A stretch of 27,860 nucleotides of DNA from JBIKLM01 sp044375105 (GTDB lineage: Bacteria; Planctomycetota; UBA1135; GCA-002686595), in assembly GCA_044375105.1 (NCBI GenBank), contig JBILNK010000037.1:1-27860 (forward strand), in the 5' to 3' direction. The notes below the pieces were generated by a model. It was given only the letters and a program-made list of their open reading frames with translations, did not search any database and was not told where the DNA came from. Shown here piece after piece: positions 1-7,451 of this stretch. The position numbers and the translations under genes were made by a program. How positions within the stretch are numbered: position 1 is the stretch's first letter; every line of letters starts with the position of its first letter.

Positions 1-298
1 GGACCGGCGGCGCCTCCTCCTGGTCGGCGGCCACGGTCAGCTTGGCTGCGCCCAGGGCCACGGTGGCGCCCAGGGGCAGCTCCAGGGTGCCGGTGCGGCG
101 CTGACCGGCGAATTCGACCTCGCTCTGGGCCTCCAGGAAGACCCCGCTCTCGTCGACGCGCAGGATCGCGTGCTGAGCGCTGACGCCGCTGGCGGACAGG
201 CGCAGCTTGGCGCCGGGGTCGGAGCCGATGGTCAGGCGTCCGGTTCCGAGCCGGAAGGCGCGCTTGGCGCCGGAGTCGTCCACGATCAGTCGGGGCAT
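1..298 (-). CDS. FHA-domain protein, N-terminal part (cut by window edge)
   Basis: The reverse strand encodes at least 99 residues from an ATG at 298, with an in-frame TAG upstream at 329-331 that limits extension. The visible part is one forkhead-associated (FHA) domain: a beta-rich start, then a glycine at residue 25 and the S-x-x-H signature at residues 40-43. FHA domains bind phosphothreonine peptides and act as adaptors in kinase signalling or regulated secretion. The usual Arg after the signature Gly is Ser26 here, so phosphopeptide binding may be altered. The next gene upstream on the same strand is a sigma-54-type AAA+ activator, 363 bp away, suggesting a shared signalling role (inference). 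The C-terminal portion and any fused domain lie outside the window. Confidence 0.8.
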   Translation of the reverse strand, partial: MPRLIVDDSGAKRAFRLGTGRLTIGSDPGAKLRLSASGVSAQHAILRVDESGVFLEAQSEVEFAGQRRTGTLELPLGATVALGAAKLTVAADQEEAPPV

Positions 299-661
299 GG
301 GCGGATGGGGTCGGGAGGGGCGAGGAGTCTAGCGCCGGTCGCCCCGGGTGGAGGCCCGGGCTGCCGCGGGAGCACGGGCGCGCCGGCCGCACCCGAGCCG
401 GGCCGGGGCTTGCGGTCCGCGGAAGGCCCCGCGGTCGCGATCGCCTGCGCAAGCGGCGGCCCGTCGTCGCTGTCCCCAGCGGGTGCATGGGGAGGCGACG
501 CTGCGCGGCTGCAGCGGGTTGGGCGCGGCCCGAGTCCGGGCCCGGCCTGCCCCGCAGCGGCGCGCGGGGCGGCGGCTCTGCAGCCGGGCCGCGGCCGCGG
601 GCCGACCCGGCGTCGCTTTCGGAACCGGTGCTCGAGGGGCCGCTGCGCGCGGGGCGGCGGC
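299..661. other. 363-bp gap without a supported gene
   Basis: This gap lies between the AAA+ activator and the FHA gene. It is extremely GC-rich. Open frames cross it in several directions, but their translations are low-complexity Arg/Ala/Gly/Pro strings without recognisable domains, as expected from high-GC DNA. Apart from the candidate -10 for the FHA gene, no RNA gene, repeat array or terminator with a T-run was seen. Confidence 0.5.
326..331 (-). promoter_or_regulatory. candidate -10 element (TAGACT) for the FHA gene
   Basis: On the minus strand GCTAGACT lies 27 nt before the FHA start codon. It matches a TAGNNT pattern recurring before several genes of this window. No convincing -35 is visible. 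Confidence 0.25.
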
Positions 662-1621
662 TCAACCGCGCTGGCCGCGCAGGGTCGGGGAGAGGTCCTC
701 GAGATCGAGGCGCGAGCCCCCCAAGGCCAGGGCGCGGCTGAGCTCGTTCTCGAGCTCGCGCACGTTGCCAGGCCAGCGATGGGCCACCAGGGCGGCCAGG
801 GCCCGCTCGCTCAGCTCGGGGATCGGCCGGCCGTGCTGGCGCGCGAGGCGCTCCAACAAGGCGCGCACCAGCAGCGGCAGGTCCGCGCCGCGCTCGCGCA
901 GGGGCGGCAGCTCGATGGCGACCACGTTGAGGCGATAGAAGAGGTCCTGGCGGAAGCGGCCCTCGCGCACCAGGTTGGTCAGGTCCTTGTGGCTGGCCGC
1001 GACCACGCGCACGTCGACCTTCTGGACGCGGTTGCTGCCCACCGCGCGCACCTCGCCCTCCTGCAGCACGCGCAGCAGCTTGGATTGCATTTCGAGCGGC
1101 ATGTCGCCGATCTCGTCGAGGAACAGCGTGCCCCCGTCGGCGACCACGAACTGCCCGGGGCGATCCGCGATCGCGCCCGTGAAGGCGCCCCGCTGGTGGC
1201 CGAACAGCTCGCTCTCCAGGAGGTTGGCGGGCACGGCGGCGCAGTTGACCGCCACGAAGCGCTTGCCGCGCCGCCGGCCGTGCTCGTGCAGGGCGCGCGC
1301 GACCAGCTCCTTGCCCGTGCCGGTCTCCCCGTGGATCAGCACCGGCACGTCGGCCTGGGTCAGGCGCTCGAGCAGGGCGTAAACCTTCTGCATCGGCGCG
1401 CTGGTGCCGAGCATGCCGAAGCGCCCCGAGGCTTCGGCATCCGGGCTCGCCCCGCTGCGCTCGGGCCCCGCCGGGCTCAAAGCGGCGGCGGGCGCCGGGG
1501 CCCCCGCGGGAGCCCACAAACGAGCCAATTCGTCCGCCAGCCCCAGCGCTCGGGCGCGCGCCAGCAGATCGCGGGCCTCCGCCAGCAAACGCTGGCGGGC
1601 TTCGTCCTTTGCGCCGGACAT
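662..1621 (-). CDS. sigma-54-dependent activator, AAA+ core without DNA-binding domain
   Basis: The protein has 319 residues from an ATG that overlaps the stop of the upstream helicase gene (TGATG), indicating translational coupling. Residues 1-65 are a helical, Ala-rich, then Pro-rich stretch with no recognisable receiver, GAF or PAS domain. Residues 70-300 are a complete sigma-54 interaction AAA+ domain: Walker A GETGTGKE (98-105), the GAFTGA loop that contacts sigma-54 (145-150), Walker B GGTLFLDE (163-170), the arginine-finger region FRQDLFYRLN (223-232) and sensor II WPGNVREL (283-290). Such ATPases remodel RNA polymerase-sigma-54 for open-complex formation. The protein ends about 20 residues after sensor II, so the Fis-type helix-turn-helix of most family members is absent. 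DNA-independent activators of this kind are known (FlgR, CtcC). The downstream FHA protein may be its partner. Confidence 0.9.
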   Translation of the reverse strand: MSGAKDEARQRLLAEARDLLARARALGLADELARLWAPAGAPAPAAALSPAGPERSGASPDAEASGRFGMLGTSAPMQKVYALLERLTQADVPVLIHGETGTGKELVARALHEHGRRRGKRFVAVNCAAVPANLLESELFGHQRGAFTGAIADRPGQFVVADGGTLFLDEIGDMPLEMQSKLLRVLQEGEVRAVGSNRVQKVDVRVVAASHKDLTNLVREGRFRQDLFYRLNVVAIELPPLRERGADLPLLVRALLERLARQHGRPIPELSERALAALVAHRWPGNVRELENELSRALALGGSRLDLEDLSPTLRGQRG

Positions 1622-3924
1622 CAGCGCGCCCGCTCCAGCTTGGCGTACTGCAGCAGCAGGATCTTCTGGCCGTGGGCCTGGAAGCGCACCGTGGCGCGCG
1701 CGTTGGGTCCGCTGCCCACCAAGCGCTCGATCTGCCCGAGCCCGAAATGCCCGTGGCGCACCCAGTCCCCGGCCGCCAGATCGCTGCCCGGGGCCTCGAA
1801 GGCGCCCAGGGCCTGCTCCTCGTCCTCGGCCGGCTGTTCCTGCACCAGGACCTCCCGCGGCAACTCCGCTAGGAAGCGCGAGGGCTGGCGCCAGGAGGTA
1901 TCGCCGAAATACATACGCGTCGCGGCTCGCGAGAGAAACAGGCGCCGCCGCGCCCGGGTCAAGCCCACGTAGAACAGCCGGCGTTCCTCCTCGAGGCCGC
2001 GCCCGCCGCGGCCGTCGTCCTCCTCGAGGGCCCGCTGGTGAGGCAAGAGGTCCTCCTCGCAGCCGGCGATGAAGACCGCGTCGAATTCGAGGCCTTTGGC
2101 GCTGTGCAGGGTCATCAGCGTGACCGAGCCCTGCTGGGCCGCGGGGCCATCCGCGCCGGCCGCCAGCCCATCGATGTCGCTGACCAGCGCGACCTCCTGC
2201 AGGAAGCCCGCCAGCCCGCCCGAGCCGCCCTCGCGCTCGTAGAGCTGAGCATTGGCGATCAGCTCGGCCACGTTCTCCTCGCGCTCCTCGGCGCCCTGCT
2301 CGTCGCTCTTCGCCAGATACTCGAGGTAACGCGTCTCGTCGACCAAGCGCTCCAGTACGGCCGCGGGCCCGAGCAGCTGCGCGTCGCCGAGCCGCACCAA
2401 GAGCTCCACCAGCCCGGCCAGCCCGCCCTTGGCGCGGCCCTTGAGCAGCCCATCGGCAGCCCCGCTCACGACCGTGTCGAGCAGCGAGCGGCCGCGGGCG
2501 CGGGCCAGCTCGGCGAGCTGCTCGAGGCTCTTCTCGCCGATGCCGCGCGGCGGCACGTTGACCACCCGGCGAAAGGCCACGTCGTCGGCGCGGTTGACCA
2601 AGAGCTGCAGGTAGGCGACCAGGTCGCGCACCTCGCGCCGCGCGTAGAACTCGACGCCGCCGGCGATCTGGTACGGCAGGCCCGCGAGCCGCAGGCCGCG
2701 CTCCACGGCGCGCGACAAGAAGTTGGCCCGATAAAAAATCGCCACCCGGTCGAGCGGGCGCGGGCCCGGCAGGTCGCCCTCCCTGACGAGGCGCTGGATG
2801 CCGGCTGCGATGGCGTCCGCTTCGTCGTTCTCGTCGGAGGCCTCGATCAGCGCCACCGGCTCGCCGCGCTCGCCGGTCGGCAGCAAGCGCTTGTCCTTGC
2901 GGTGGGCGTTGTTCTCGATCAGCCCCTGGGCCGCCGCCAGGATCGTGGCGCTGGAGCGGTAGTTGCGCTCCAGCTTGACCACCAAGCCGCCCGGGAAATC
3001 GCGCTCGAACTCGAGGATGTTGCGCAGGTCCGCGCCGCGCCAGGCGTAGATCGACTGGTCCGGATCGCCGCACACGGCCAGGTTGCCGTGGCCGCGGGCC
3101 AGGTGCCGGGTGATCAGGTATTGGACGCGGTTGGTGTCCTGGTACTCGTCGACCAGCACGAAACGAAATTGGGCTGCGTAGCGGTCGCGGGTGCCGGGCG
3201 AGCGCTCGAACAGCTCGAGGGTCAGCAGCAGCAGGTCGTCGAAGTCGAGCGCGTTGTTGGCCCGGCAGCGCTGGGCGTAAAGCTCGGTCAGCGCGATCAG
3301 ATCGTGCTCCCAATCTTGCTCGGCCTCCGCCTCGGGGACGGGCCTGGCCTCCGGCTCCCAGCGCTCGACGCCGCGCTGCTTGTGCTCCGAAATGAAGGCG
3401 GAGACCAGGGCCGGCTTGAGTTTCTGCACGTCGTGGCCCTGCTCGCGCAGGAGCGTGCGGATCAGCTCGTGCTTGTCCTGGGTGTCGTAGATGGTGAAGT
3501 CGCGCGTGTAGCCGCCGAGCTGTTCGATCTCGCGCCGCAACAGGCGCGCCCCCAGGGCATGGAAGGTGCTGACCCAGGCGCGCGCCAGGGAATCGGGACC
3601 GCCGGCGAGTTCGGGCGGCTCGAGCGCCAGGATGCGCTCCTTCATCTCGCGGGCGGCCCGGTTCGTGAAGGTGATCGCCAGGATCTCCTCGGGCCGCGCC
3701 CGGCCGCTGGCCACCAGATGGGCCACGCGGCGCGTGATCACGCGGGTCTTGCCCGAGCCGGCGCCCGCCAGGATCAGCAGGGGGCCGGTGGCATGCTCGA
3801 CGGCCTCGCGCTGGGCCGGATCGAGGGCCTCGAGCAGGCTCGCGGTAGACGCGCCGGCCCAGCCCGGGGACCAGGGTGCAGAGCTGGGCCGTTCGACCAG
3901 GTCGTTCCACTCGACGGGCGACAT
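1621..3924 (-). CDS. uvrD: UvrD/PcrA-type superfamily 1 DNA helicase
   Basis: This is an ATP-dependent 3'-5' DNA helicase of the UvrD/Rep/PcrA family, acting in excision repair, mismatch repair and clearing of replication obstacles. Seen in order: the Q-motif region LDPAQREAV, Walker A GAGSGKT, motif Ia ITFTNRAAREMKERI, motif II DEYQD, motif III GDPDQSIYAWRGAD, motif IV NYRS, motif V TLHSAKGLEFD and motif VI YVGLTRARRRLFLS. The C-terminus carries the Tudor-like PcrA/UvrD tail (GDWVRHGHFGLG to QYAKLERAR) that contacts RNA polymerase in relatives. Length, about 767 residues, is normal. The ATG at 3924 is preferred because a TATAGT -10-like box overlaps the alternative GTG at 3933. The gene is divergent from the methyltransferase gene and coupled to the AAA+ activator downstream. 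Confidence 0.95.
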   Translation of the reverse strand: MSPVEWNDLVERPSSAPWSPGWAGASTASLLEALDPAQREAVEHATGPLLILAGAGSGKTRVITRRVAHLVASGRARPEEILAITFTNRAAREMKERILALEPPELAGGPDSLARAWVSTFHALGARLLRREIEQLGGYTRDFTIYDTQDKHELIRTLLREQGHDVQKLKPALVSAFISEHKQRGVERWEPEARPVPEAEAEQDWEHDLIALTELYAQRCRANNALDFDDLLLLTLELFERSPGTRDRYAAQFRFVLVDEYQDTNRVQYLITRHLARGHGNLAVCGDPDQSIYAWRGADLRNILEFERDFPGGLVVKLERNYRSSATILAAAQGLIENNAHRKDKRLLPTGERGEPVALIEASDENDEADAIAAGIQRLVREGDLPGPRPLDRVAIFYRANFLSRAVERGLRLAGLPYQIAGGVEFYARREVRDLVAYLQLLVNRADDVAFRRVVNVPPRGIGEKSLEQLAELARARGRSLLDTVVSGAADGLLKGRAKGGLAGLVELLVRLGDAQLLGPAAVLERLVDETRYLEYLAKSDEQGAEEREENVAELIANAQLYEREGGSGGLAGFLQEVALVSDIDGLAAGADGPAAQQGSVTLMTLHSAKGLEFDAVFIAGCEEDLLPHQRALEEDDGRGGRGLEEERRLFYVGLTRARRRLFLSRAATRMYFGDTSWRQPSRFLAELPREVLVQEQPAEDEEQALGAFEAPGSDLAAGDWVRHGHFGLGQIERLVGSGPNARATVRFQAHGQKILLLQYAKLERAR

Positions 3925-3931
3925 CCGCGGC

Positions 3932-3937
3932 ACTATA
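3932..3937 (-). promoter_or_regulatory. candidate -10 element (TATAGT) for the helicase gene
   Basis: TATAGT on the minus strand ends 7 nt before the ATG at 3924, a spacing that would start transcription at or next to the start codon (a leaderless mRNA). The gap to the divergent methyltransferase gene is only about 45 bp. Confidence 0.35.
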
Positions 3938-3969
3938 CGCGCGCCGCGGCCCCCCGCCGTGGCAGCCGC

Positions 3970-4638
3970 ATGGATCCCGCACGCTCCCGCACGCCCGCCC
4001 TCGAGGACCTGGCCGCGCGCTGGGCCGGCGCTGGGGCGGGCGAGCGCTACCGCCGCGCTCCGGGGGCGCTGCGGCGCGCCGCACGCGACGGCCAGAGCGT
4101 GCGCGCCTGGCTGGCGACCGAACTGGCGGGATCCGGCACGCAGTGCGGCTGGCTGCTCGACTGCCCGGCCGGTTCCGGGCGCTTGTTCCCGGCGCTTTCC
4201 ACCCTGCCGCTGCGCTATCTGGGTTTCGATGCTTCGGAGTCGATGCTAGCCGCCCACCCCGCCGGAGCGCGGATCTGCCTGGCGCGGCTCGAGCGCCTGC
4301 CCCTGGCCGATGGCAGCGTCGATTGGGTGCTTTGCAACCGGCTGCTGCATCACATGCCTGCGGGGGCGGCGCTCGAGGGCGCGCTGGCCGAGCTGTGGCG
4401 CGTGGCGCGCCGGGGCCTGTGCTTCAGCTGGTTCGACGCCCATTCCTGGCCCGCCTGGCGCCAGCGTCTGTGCGTCCGGGACCGCGACCGAGCCGGCCGG
4501 TTCTATCTGCCGCAGAGCGCGATCGCCGCCGCCTGCGCACGCGCCGGGCTGCCGCGGCCCGAATTCCGCTCCCAGTCCGGCTGGTTCTCGGCCCAGGCCT
4601 TCGCCCTGCTGCGGCGCCCGCCGCAGGTCCCCCGATGA
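3970..4638 (+). CDS. class I SAM-dependent methyltransferase
   Basis: The 222-residue protein has the class I methyltransferase fold of the Methyltransf_11 type. Motif I DCPAGSGR at residues 64-71 forms the SAM-binding Gly-rich loop. The acidic end of strand beta-2 is in YLGFDASESML (83-93). The post-II region reads LPLADGSVDWV followed by LCNRLLHHM (110-129), typical of small-molecule, quinone or lipid methyltransferases. The substrate cannot be read from the sequence. The stop codon overlaps the start of the WaaP-like kinase gene (ATGA), so the two are probably co-translated, and a role in modifying an envelope lipid or glycan is a reasonable inference. The ATG at 3970 is the first good start after the divergent promoter. 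No clear ribosome binding site is present. Confidence 0.85.
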   Translation: MDPARSRTPALEDLAARWAGAGAGERYRRAPGALRRAARDGQSVRAWLATELAGSGTQCGWLLDCPAGSGRLFPALSTLPLRYLGFDASESMLAAHPAGARICLARLERLPLADGSVDWVLCNRLLHHMPAGAALEGALAELWRVARRGLCFSWFDAHSWPAWRQRLCVRDRDRAGRFYLPQSAIAAACARAGLPRPEFRSQSGWFSAQAFALLRRPPQVPR

Positions 4639-5597
4639 GCCCGCGCATCGCCGCCCTCGAGGCTCGCCCGGAGCCTTCTCGCCAGCAGCGCCTGGCGGGC
4701 CTGGAATGCCGTTGGCTGGGCCGCGGCGACCTGAGCCTCTCACCCGCACAGGCCCTGCAAGCGGTGCTGGCCCGCGAGCGCGACCAGGCCCTGCCGATGG
4801 AGCTTGCGGAGCTGGGCGGCACCTTCCTCAAAGGCGGCCCGGTGCGGGGGGGCGCGGCCTGGCGCCGGGGGCTGGCCGCGCACCTAGGCAACGAGCCTCC
4901 GCGCCTGTACGAATACCGCAACCTCCACGAACTGCGTTCCCTGGGTTTCCTGGCCCCGGAGCCCCTGCAGGCCGGAGCCGCCTTCGTGGGTCTCAGGCTC
5001 GTAGCCCAGTGGCTGCTGACCACCCGGCTCGACAACAGCGGCACCCTCGAGGCCGCGATCGCACCGACGGATCTGGGCGCGACCTTGACCCGCCGTCGGG
5101 CGGCCAGCTTGGCCGCCGTGGCCCGCAGCGTCGGCCGGCTTCACGGGCTGGGCTGGTTCCATGGCGACCTGTATCCCCGAAACCTCCTGCTGGTCGGCCC
5201 CGGCAGCCAGGTGGAGGCGGCCGTGATCGATCTGTGGCGCGGCGGTCCCCTGCCCCGCCCGCGCGCGCGACGCCTGCCGGCCCGCTGGCTGCGGGCCTTT
5301 GCGCGCGATCTGGGCTGTTTCTTCCTGCACGGCGCGCTGTGGTTGTTGCCCGGCGAGCAGCGCGCCTTCTTGGCCCGCTACCTGGCGAGCCTCGGCGAGG
5401 CCCTCGAATCGCGCGGGCTGTCCGGCCCCAAGCGGGCGGATCTCCTGCGCGCCGTCGCGGCCGCTCGCGCCGCCGAGCGGGAGCGCTTCGCCGCCGACCC
5501 CCGGCGCCAAGCGGGCCGGCCGATGCCCCCAGCGTTATGGACCCCGCCCCCCGCGTCCGAGCTCGATTGGCCCCTGCGCAGCCCGGGCCAAGGCTGA
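4635..5597 (+). CDS. lipopolysaccharide kinase-like protein (Kdo/WaaP family)
   Basis: The 320-residue protein has the reduced protein-kinase fold of the Kdo/WaaP family, which phosphorylates sugars of the LPS inner core at the cytoplasmic face. A VAIK-like lysine sits in GTFLKGG (Lys66). The helix C glutamate is probably in EYRNLHEL (93-100). The catalytic loop is HGDLYPRN (176-183). The metal-binding aspartate is in VIDLWRGG (Asp199), replacing DFG as usual in this family. The start overlaps the methyltransferase stop by 4 bp, which argues for one functional unit. Its presence supports an LPS-bearing outer membrane. Other sugar or aminoglycoside-type kinases share the loop, so the acceptor is uncertain. 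Confidence 0.8.
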   Translation: MSPRIAALEARPEPSRQQRLAGLECRWLGRGDLSLSPAQALQAVLARERDQALPMELAELGGTFLKGGPVRGGAAWRRGLAAHLGNEPPRLYEYRNLHELRSLGFLAPEPLQAGAAFVGLRLVAQWLLTTRLDNSGTLEAAIAPTDLGATLTRRRAASLAAVARSVGRLHGLGWFHGDLYPRNLLLVGPGSQVEAAVIDLWRGGPLPRPRARRLPARWLRAFARDLGCFFLHGALWLLPGEQRAFLARYLASLGEALESRGLSGPKRADLLRAVAAARAAERERFAADPRRQAGRPMPPALWTPPPASELDWPLRSPGQG

Positions 5598-5846
5598 CCG
5601 CGTTCGAGCGAAACGACTCGGGCTCCACCCGGGCCAAAGCACCGGGCTTTCCGCAGGCCTGTGGCCGCCATCCGGCAAACGCGGCGGCTGGGATTCGAAG
5701 GGCCCGGCCAGCGCGCAGCCCATGCGGGGCCCGACCTGCGTCGAGAGGCCCACAGGCCCCACGGGAGCGGCCCGGCCGATCGAGAGATCGGGGAGCGGTC
5801 GAAACTCCTGCGGGATCGAGCGCCGCCCCTAGCGAAGGCTCTCAGG

Positions 5847-6389
5847 TCAATTGCCGAAGCGGCTCTCGCGGTCCTTGGCTTCGCGCTCGAGGTCGGCCCG
5901 CAGGCCGGCCATGGCCTCGGGCGGCACGCGCACGGCGGTCCATTCGCCGAACAGCCGCAGGCGCAGATGGTCGCCGCTGAGGCGCCATTCCTCGAGCACG
6001 GCGAAACGCCGCACGTGGTAGCCCACGCGCACGCCCGCCTGCCCGAGCACCCGATCCGCCTCGCTGGGCAGGAGCCAGAGGGCCAGGCCCGCAGCCGAGG
6101 CGGCGGCCAACTCGAGGCCCAGGGGCGCGATCCCTGCGCCGAAACCGAGCCGCAGACCGAAGGCCAGCGCCAGCAGCAGGGCGTACCCGAAGCGCCCCCG
6201 GCGCGGACCGGACTCCTTGGCCACGCTTTGGAGCAGCTCCCGCCGCTCCTTGGAGCGCACCGCCAGCGCCAGCGCGATGCCGAGCAGGCCGAGGGCCAGG
6301 ACGAGCAGCCAGGGGGCCAGCAGCCAGGGGGAGGCGGCCGTAGCGGCCTCCTCGTGCAGCAGGGCGGTCGAAAGCGGAGTCCTGATCAT
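5847..6389 (-). CDS. small membrane protein with C-terminal beta-rich domain
   Basis: The 180-residue protein has no confident family assignment. A hydrophobic segment at about 21-44 is followed by a charged loop, then two further hydrophobic segments at about 66-84 and 87-106. The last 70 residues (from GVRVGYHVRRF to the end) look like a small cytoplasmic beta domain followed by a charged helix, resembling YcxB-like or bacterial PH-type tails; this is only a resemblance. It is transcribed divergently from the hydrolase gene with only 27 bp between start codons, so the two share a promoter region. It converges with the kinase gene across a 249-bp gap. Confidence 0.7.
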   Translation of the reverse strand: MIRTPLSTALLHEEAATAASPWLLAPWLLVLALGLLGIALALAVRSKERRELLQSVAKESGPRRGRFGYALLLALAFGLRLGFGAGIAPLGLELAAASAAGLALWLLPSEADRVLGQAGVRVGYHVRRFAVLEEWRLSGDHLRLRLFGEWTAVRVPPEAMAGLRADLEREAKDRESRFGN

Positions 6390-6404
6390 CGGGGTACGGA
6401 AGGC

Positions 6405-6410
6405 TAGAGT
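6405..6410 (+). promoter_or_regulatory. candidate -10 element (TAGAGT) for the hydrolase gene
   Basis: TAGAGT sits 6 nt before the ATG at 6417, within the 27-bp divergent gap. The spacing suggests a leaderless transcript, as there is no room for a ribosome binding site between it and the start codon. Confidence 0.35.
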
Positions 6411-6416
6411 GCGGCC

Positions 6417-7451
6417 ATGGTACGCGGACCGCTGCCCGGGGCCTCCCCGGACCCCACGGCTGCACCGGCCCCGGCGCCCGGGTCCCGAGAGCTGGCCGAG
6501 CGCGTGGCCCCGCTGATCTTTGGACACCGGCCCCGGCGCTGGTGGCGCTGGCCCGCGGGCTTGATCGGGGCCGGGCTGCTGCTGTGCGGCGTCGGGCTGC
6601 TGCTGCTGCGCGGCGAAGGCCGCGCCGCGCTGGCCCGCGACCTCGAGCGCGCCCGCCCGAGCGGTCGCCTGCCGGGCGCCGCCGGCCTCGAGCTCGGGGC
6701 ACCGACCGCGCCGGCCGCCGCGCTGCTGCTGCATGGCTGGGCCACCTGCCCCGCGGACTTCGCCGAGCTGCCCGAGCGCCTGGCGGCCTGCGGGCTGTTC
6801 GTGCGCGCCCCGCTGCTGGCCGGCCACGGCGTCGACCCGCAGGCATTCGCGCGGGTGAGCCTGGCGGAGATCGAAGCGCAGGTGCGCGCCGAATACGAGG
6901 CCCTCGCGGGACGTTTCGAGCGCGTGTTCCTGGTCGGCTTCTCGATGGGCGCCGCCCTGTGCCTGACCCTCGAAGCGGAGCTGCCCGCCGAGCGACTGCC
7001 GGCGGGCCTGGCCCTGGTGGCGCCCTTCTTCGAGATCCAGCGGCCGGCCTGGCTGCCGATCGACCCGGCCCGCGCGGCCCGCTGGCTCGAGCCCTGGCTG
7101 CCCTACCTCGATGCGGGGCCCGAGTTCGTGCGCCTGGCGGACAAACGCCAGGCCCAGCGCGTGGTCAAGTTCGAGGCCTTGCCGCTGAGCGCCGTGGGGC
7201 TGCTGGCCGATCTGCGCACCAAAGTGGCCGCGCCCGGTCGCCTGGAGGCCTGCCGCAGCCCGCTCGCCATGGTCCTCTCCAGCGGCGACCGGGCCGCCGA
7301 CCCCCGCGCTGCAGAGCGCGCCTTCGAGCGCCTCGGCAGCCCCGACAAACGCCTGCTGGTCGTCGACCGTTCGGACCACCAGCTGCTGCTCGACTTCGAC
7401 GCCGAAGCGATCCTTTCCTTCTTGGAGGCCCGACTGTGCCCACCCCGTTGA
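6417..7451 (+). CDS. membrane-anchored alpha/beta hydrolase (carboxylesterase/lysophospholipase-like)
   Basis: The 344-residue protein begins with a Pro/Ala-rich stretch and one transmembrane segment (about 47-64, rich in Leu/Gly), then a typical alpha/beta hydrolase domain. The oxyanion region is LLLHGWATCPADF (103-115). The nucleophile elbow is GFSMG with Ser176. The acid is probably Asp291 in SSGDRAAD and the base is His321 in DRSDHQLLLDFD, so the triad is complete. It resembles Est30/monoglyceride-lipase-like carboxylesterases that cleave acyl esters. The anchor places it at the inner membrane. The gene overlaps the next (ChaN-like) gene by 16 bp. Confidence 0.85.
   Translation: MVRGPLPGASPDPTAAPAPAPGSRELAERVAPLIFGHRPRRWWRWPAGLIGAGLLLCGVGLLLLRGEGRAALARDLERARPSGRLPGAAGLELGAPTAPAAALLLHGWATCPADFAELPERLAACGLFVRAPLLAGHGVDPQAFARVSLAEIEAQVRAEYEALAGRFERVFLVGFSMGAALCLTLEAELPAERLPAGLALVAPFFEIQRPAWLPIDPARAARWLEPWLPYLDAGPEFVRLADKRQAQRVVKFEALPLSAVGLLADLRTKVAAPGRLEACRSPLAMVLSSGDRAADPRAAERAFERLGSPDKRLLVVDRSDHQLLLDFDAEAILSFLEARLCPPR

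Noticed and set aside
170..1972. Long plus-strand open frame opposite the sigma-54 activator and helicase genes
   Set aside because: It is antisense to two genes with complete family motifs, and its translation is low-complexity with no domain; a by-product of high GC.
2038..3969. N-terminal extension of the methyltransferase frame across the helicase gene
   Set aside because: This part is antisense to the helicase; methyltransferase homology begins only after the ATG at 3970.
5688..5703. tRNA T-loop-like TTCGAAT on the minus strand
   Set aside because: The bases next to the loop (CCC on both sides) cannot pair, and no other tRNA arms are visible.
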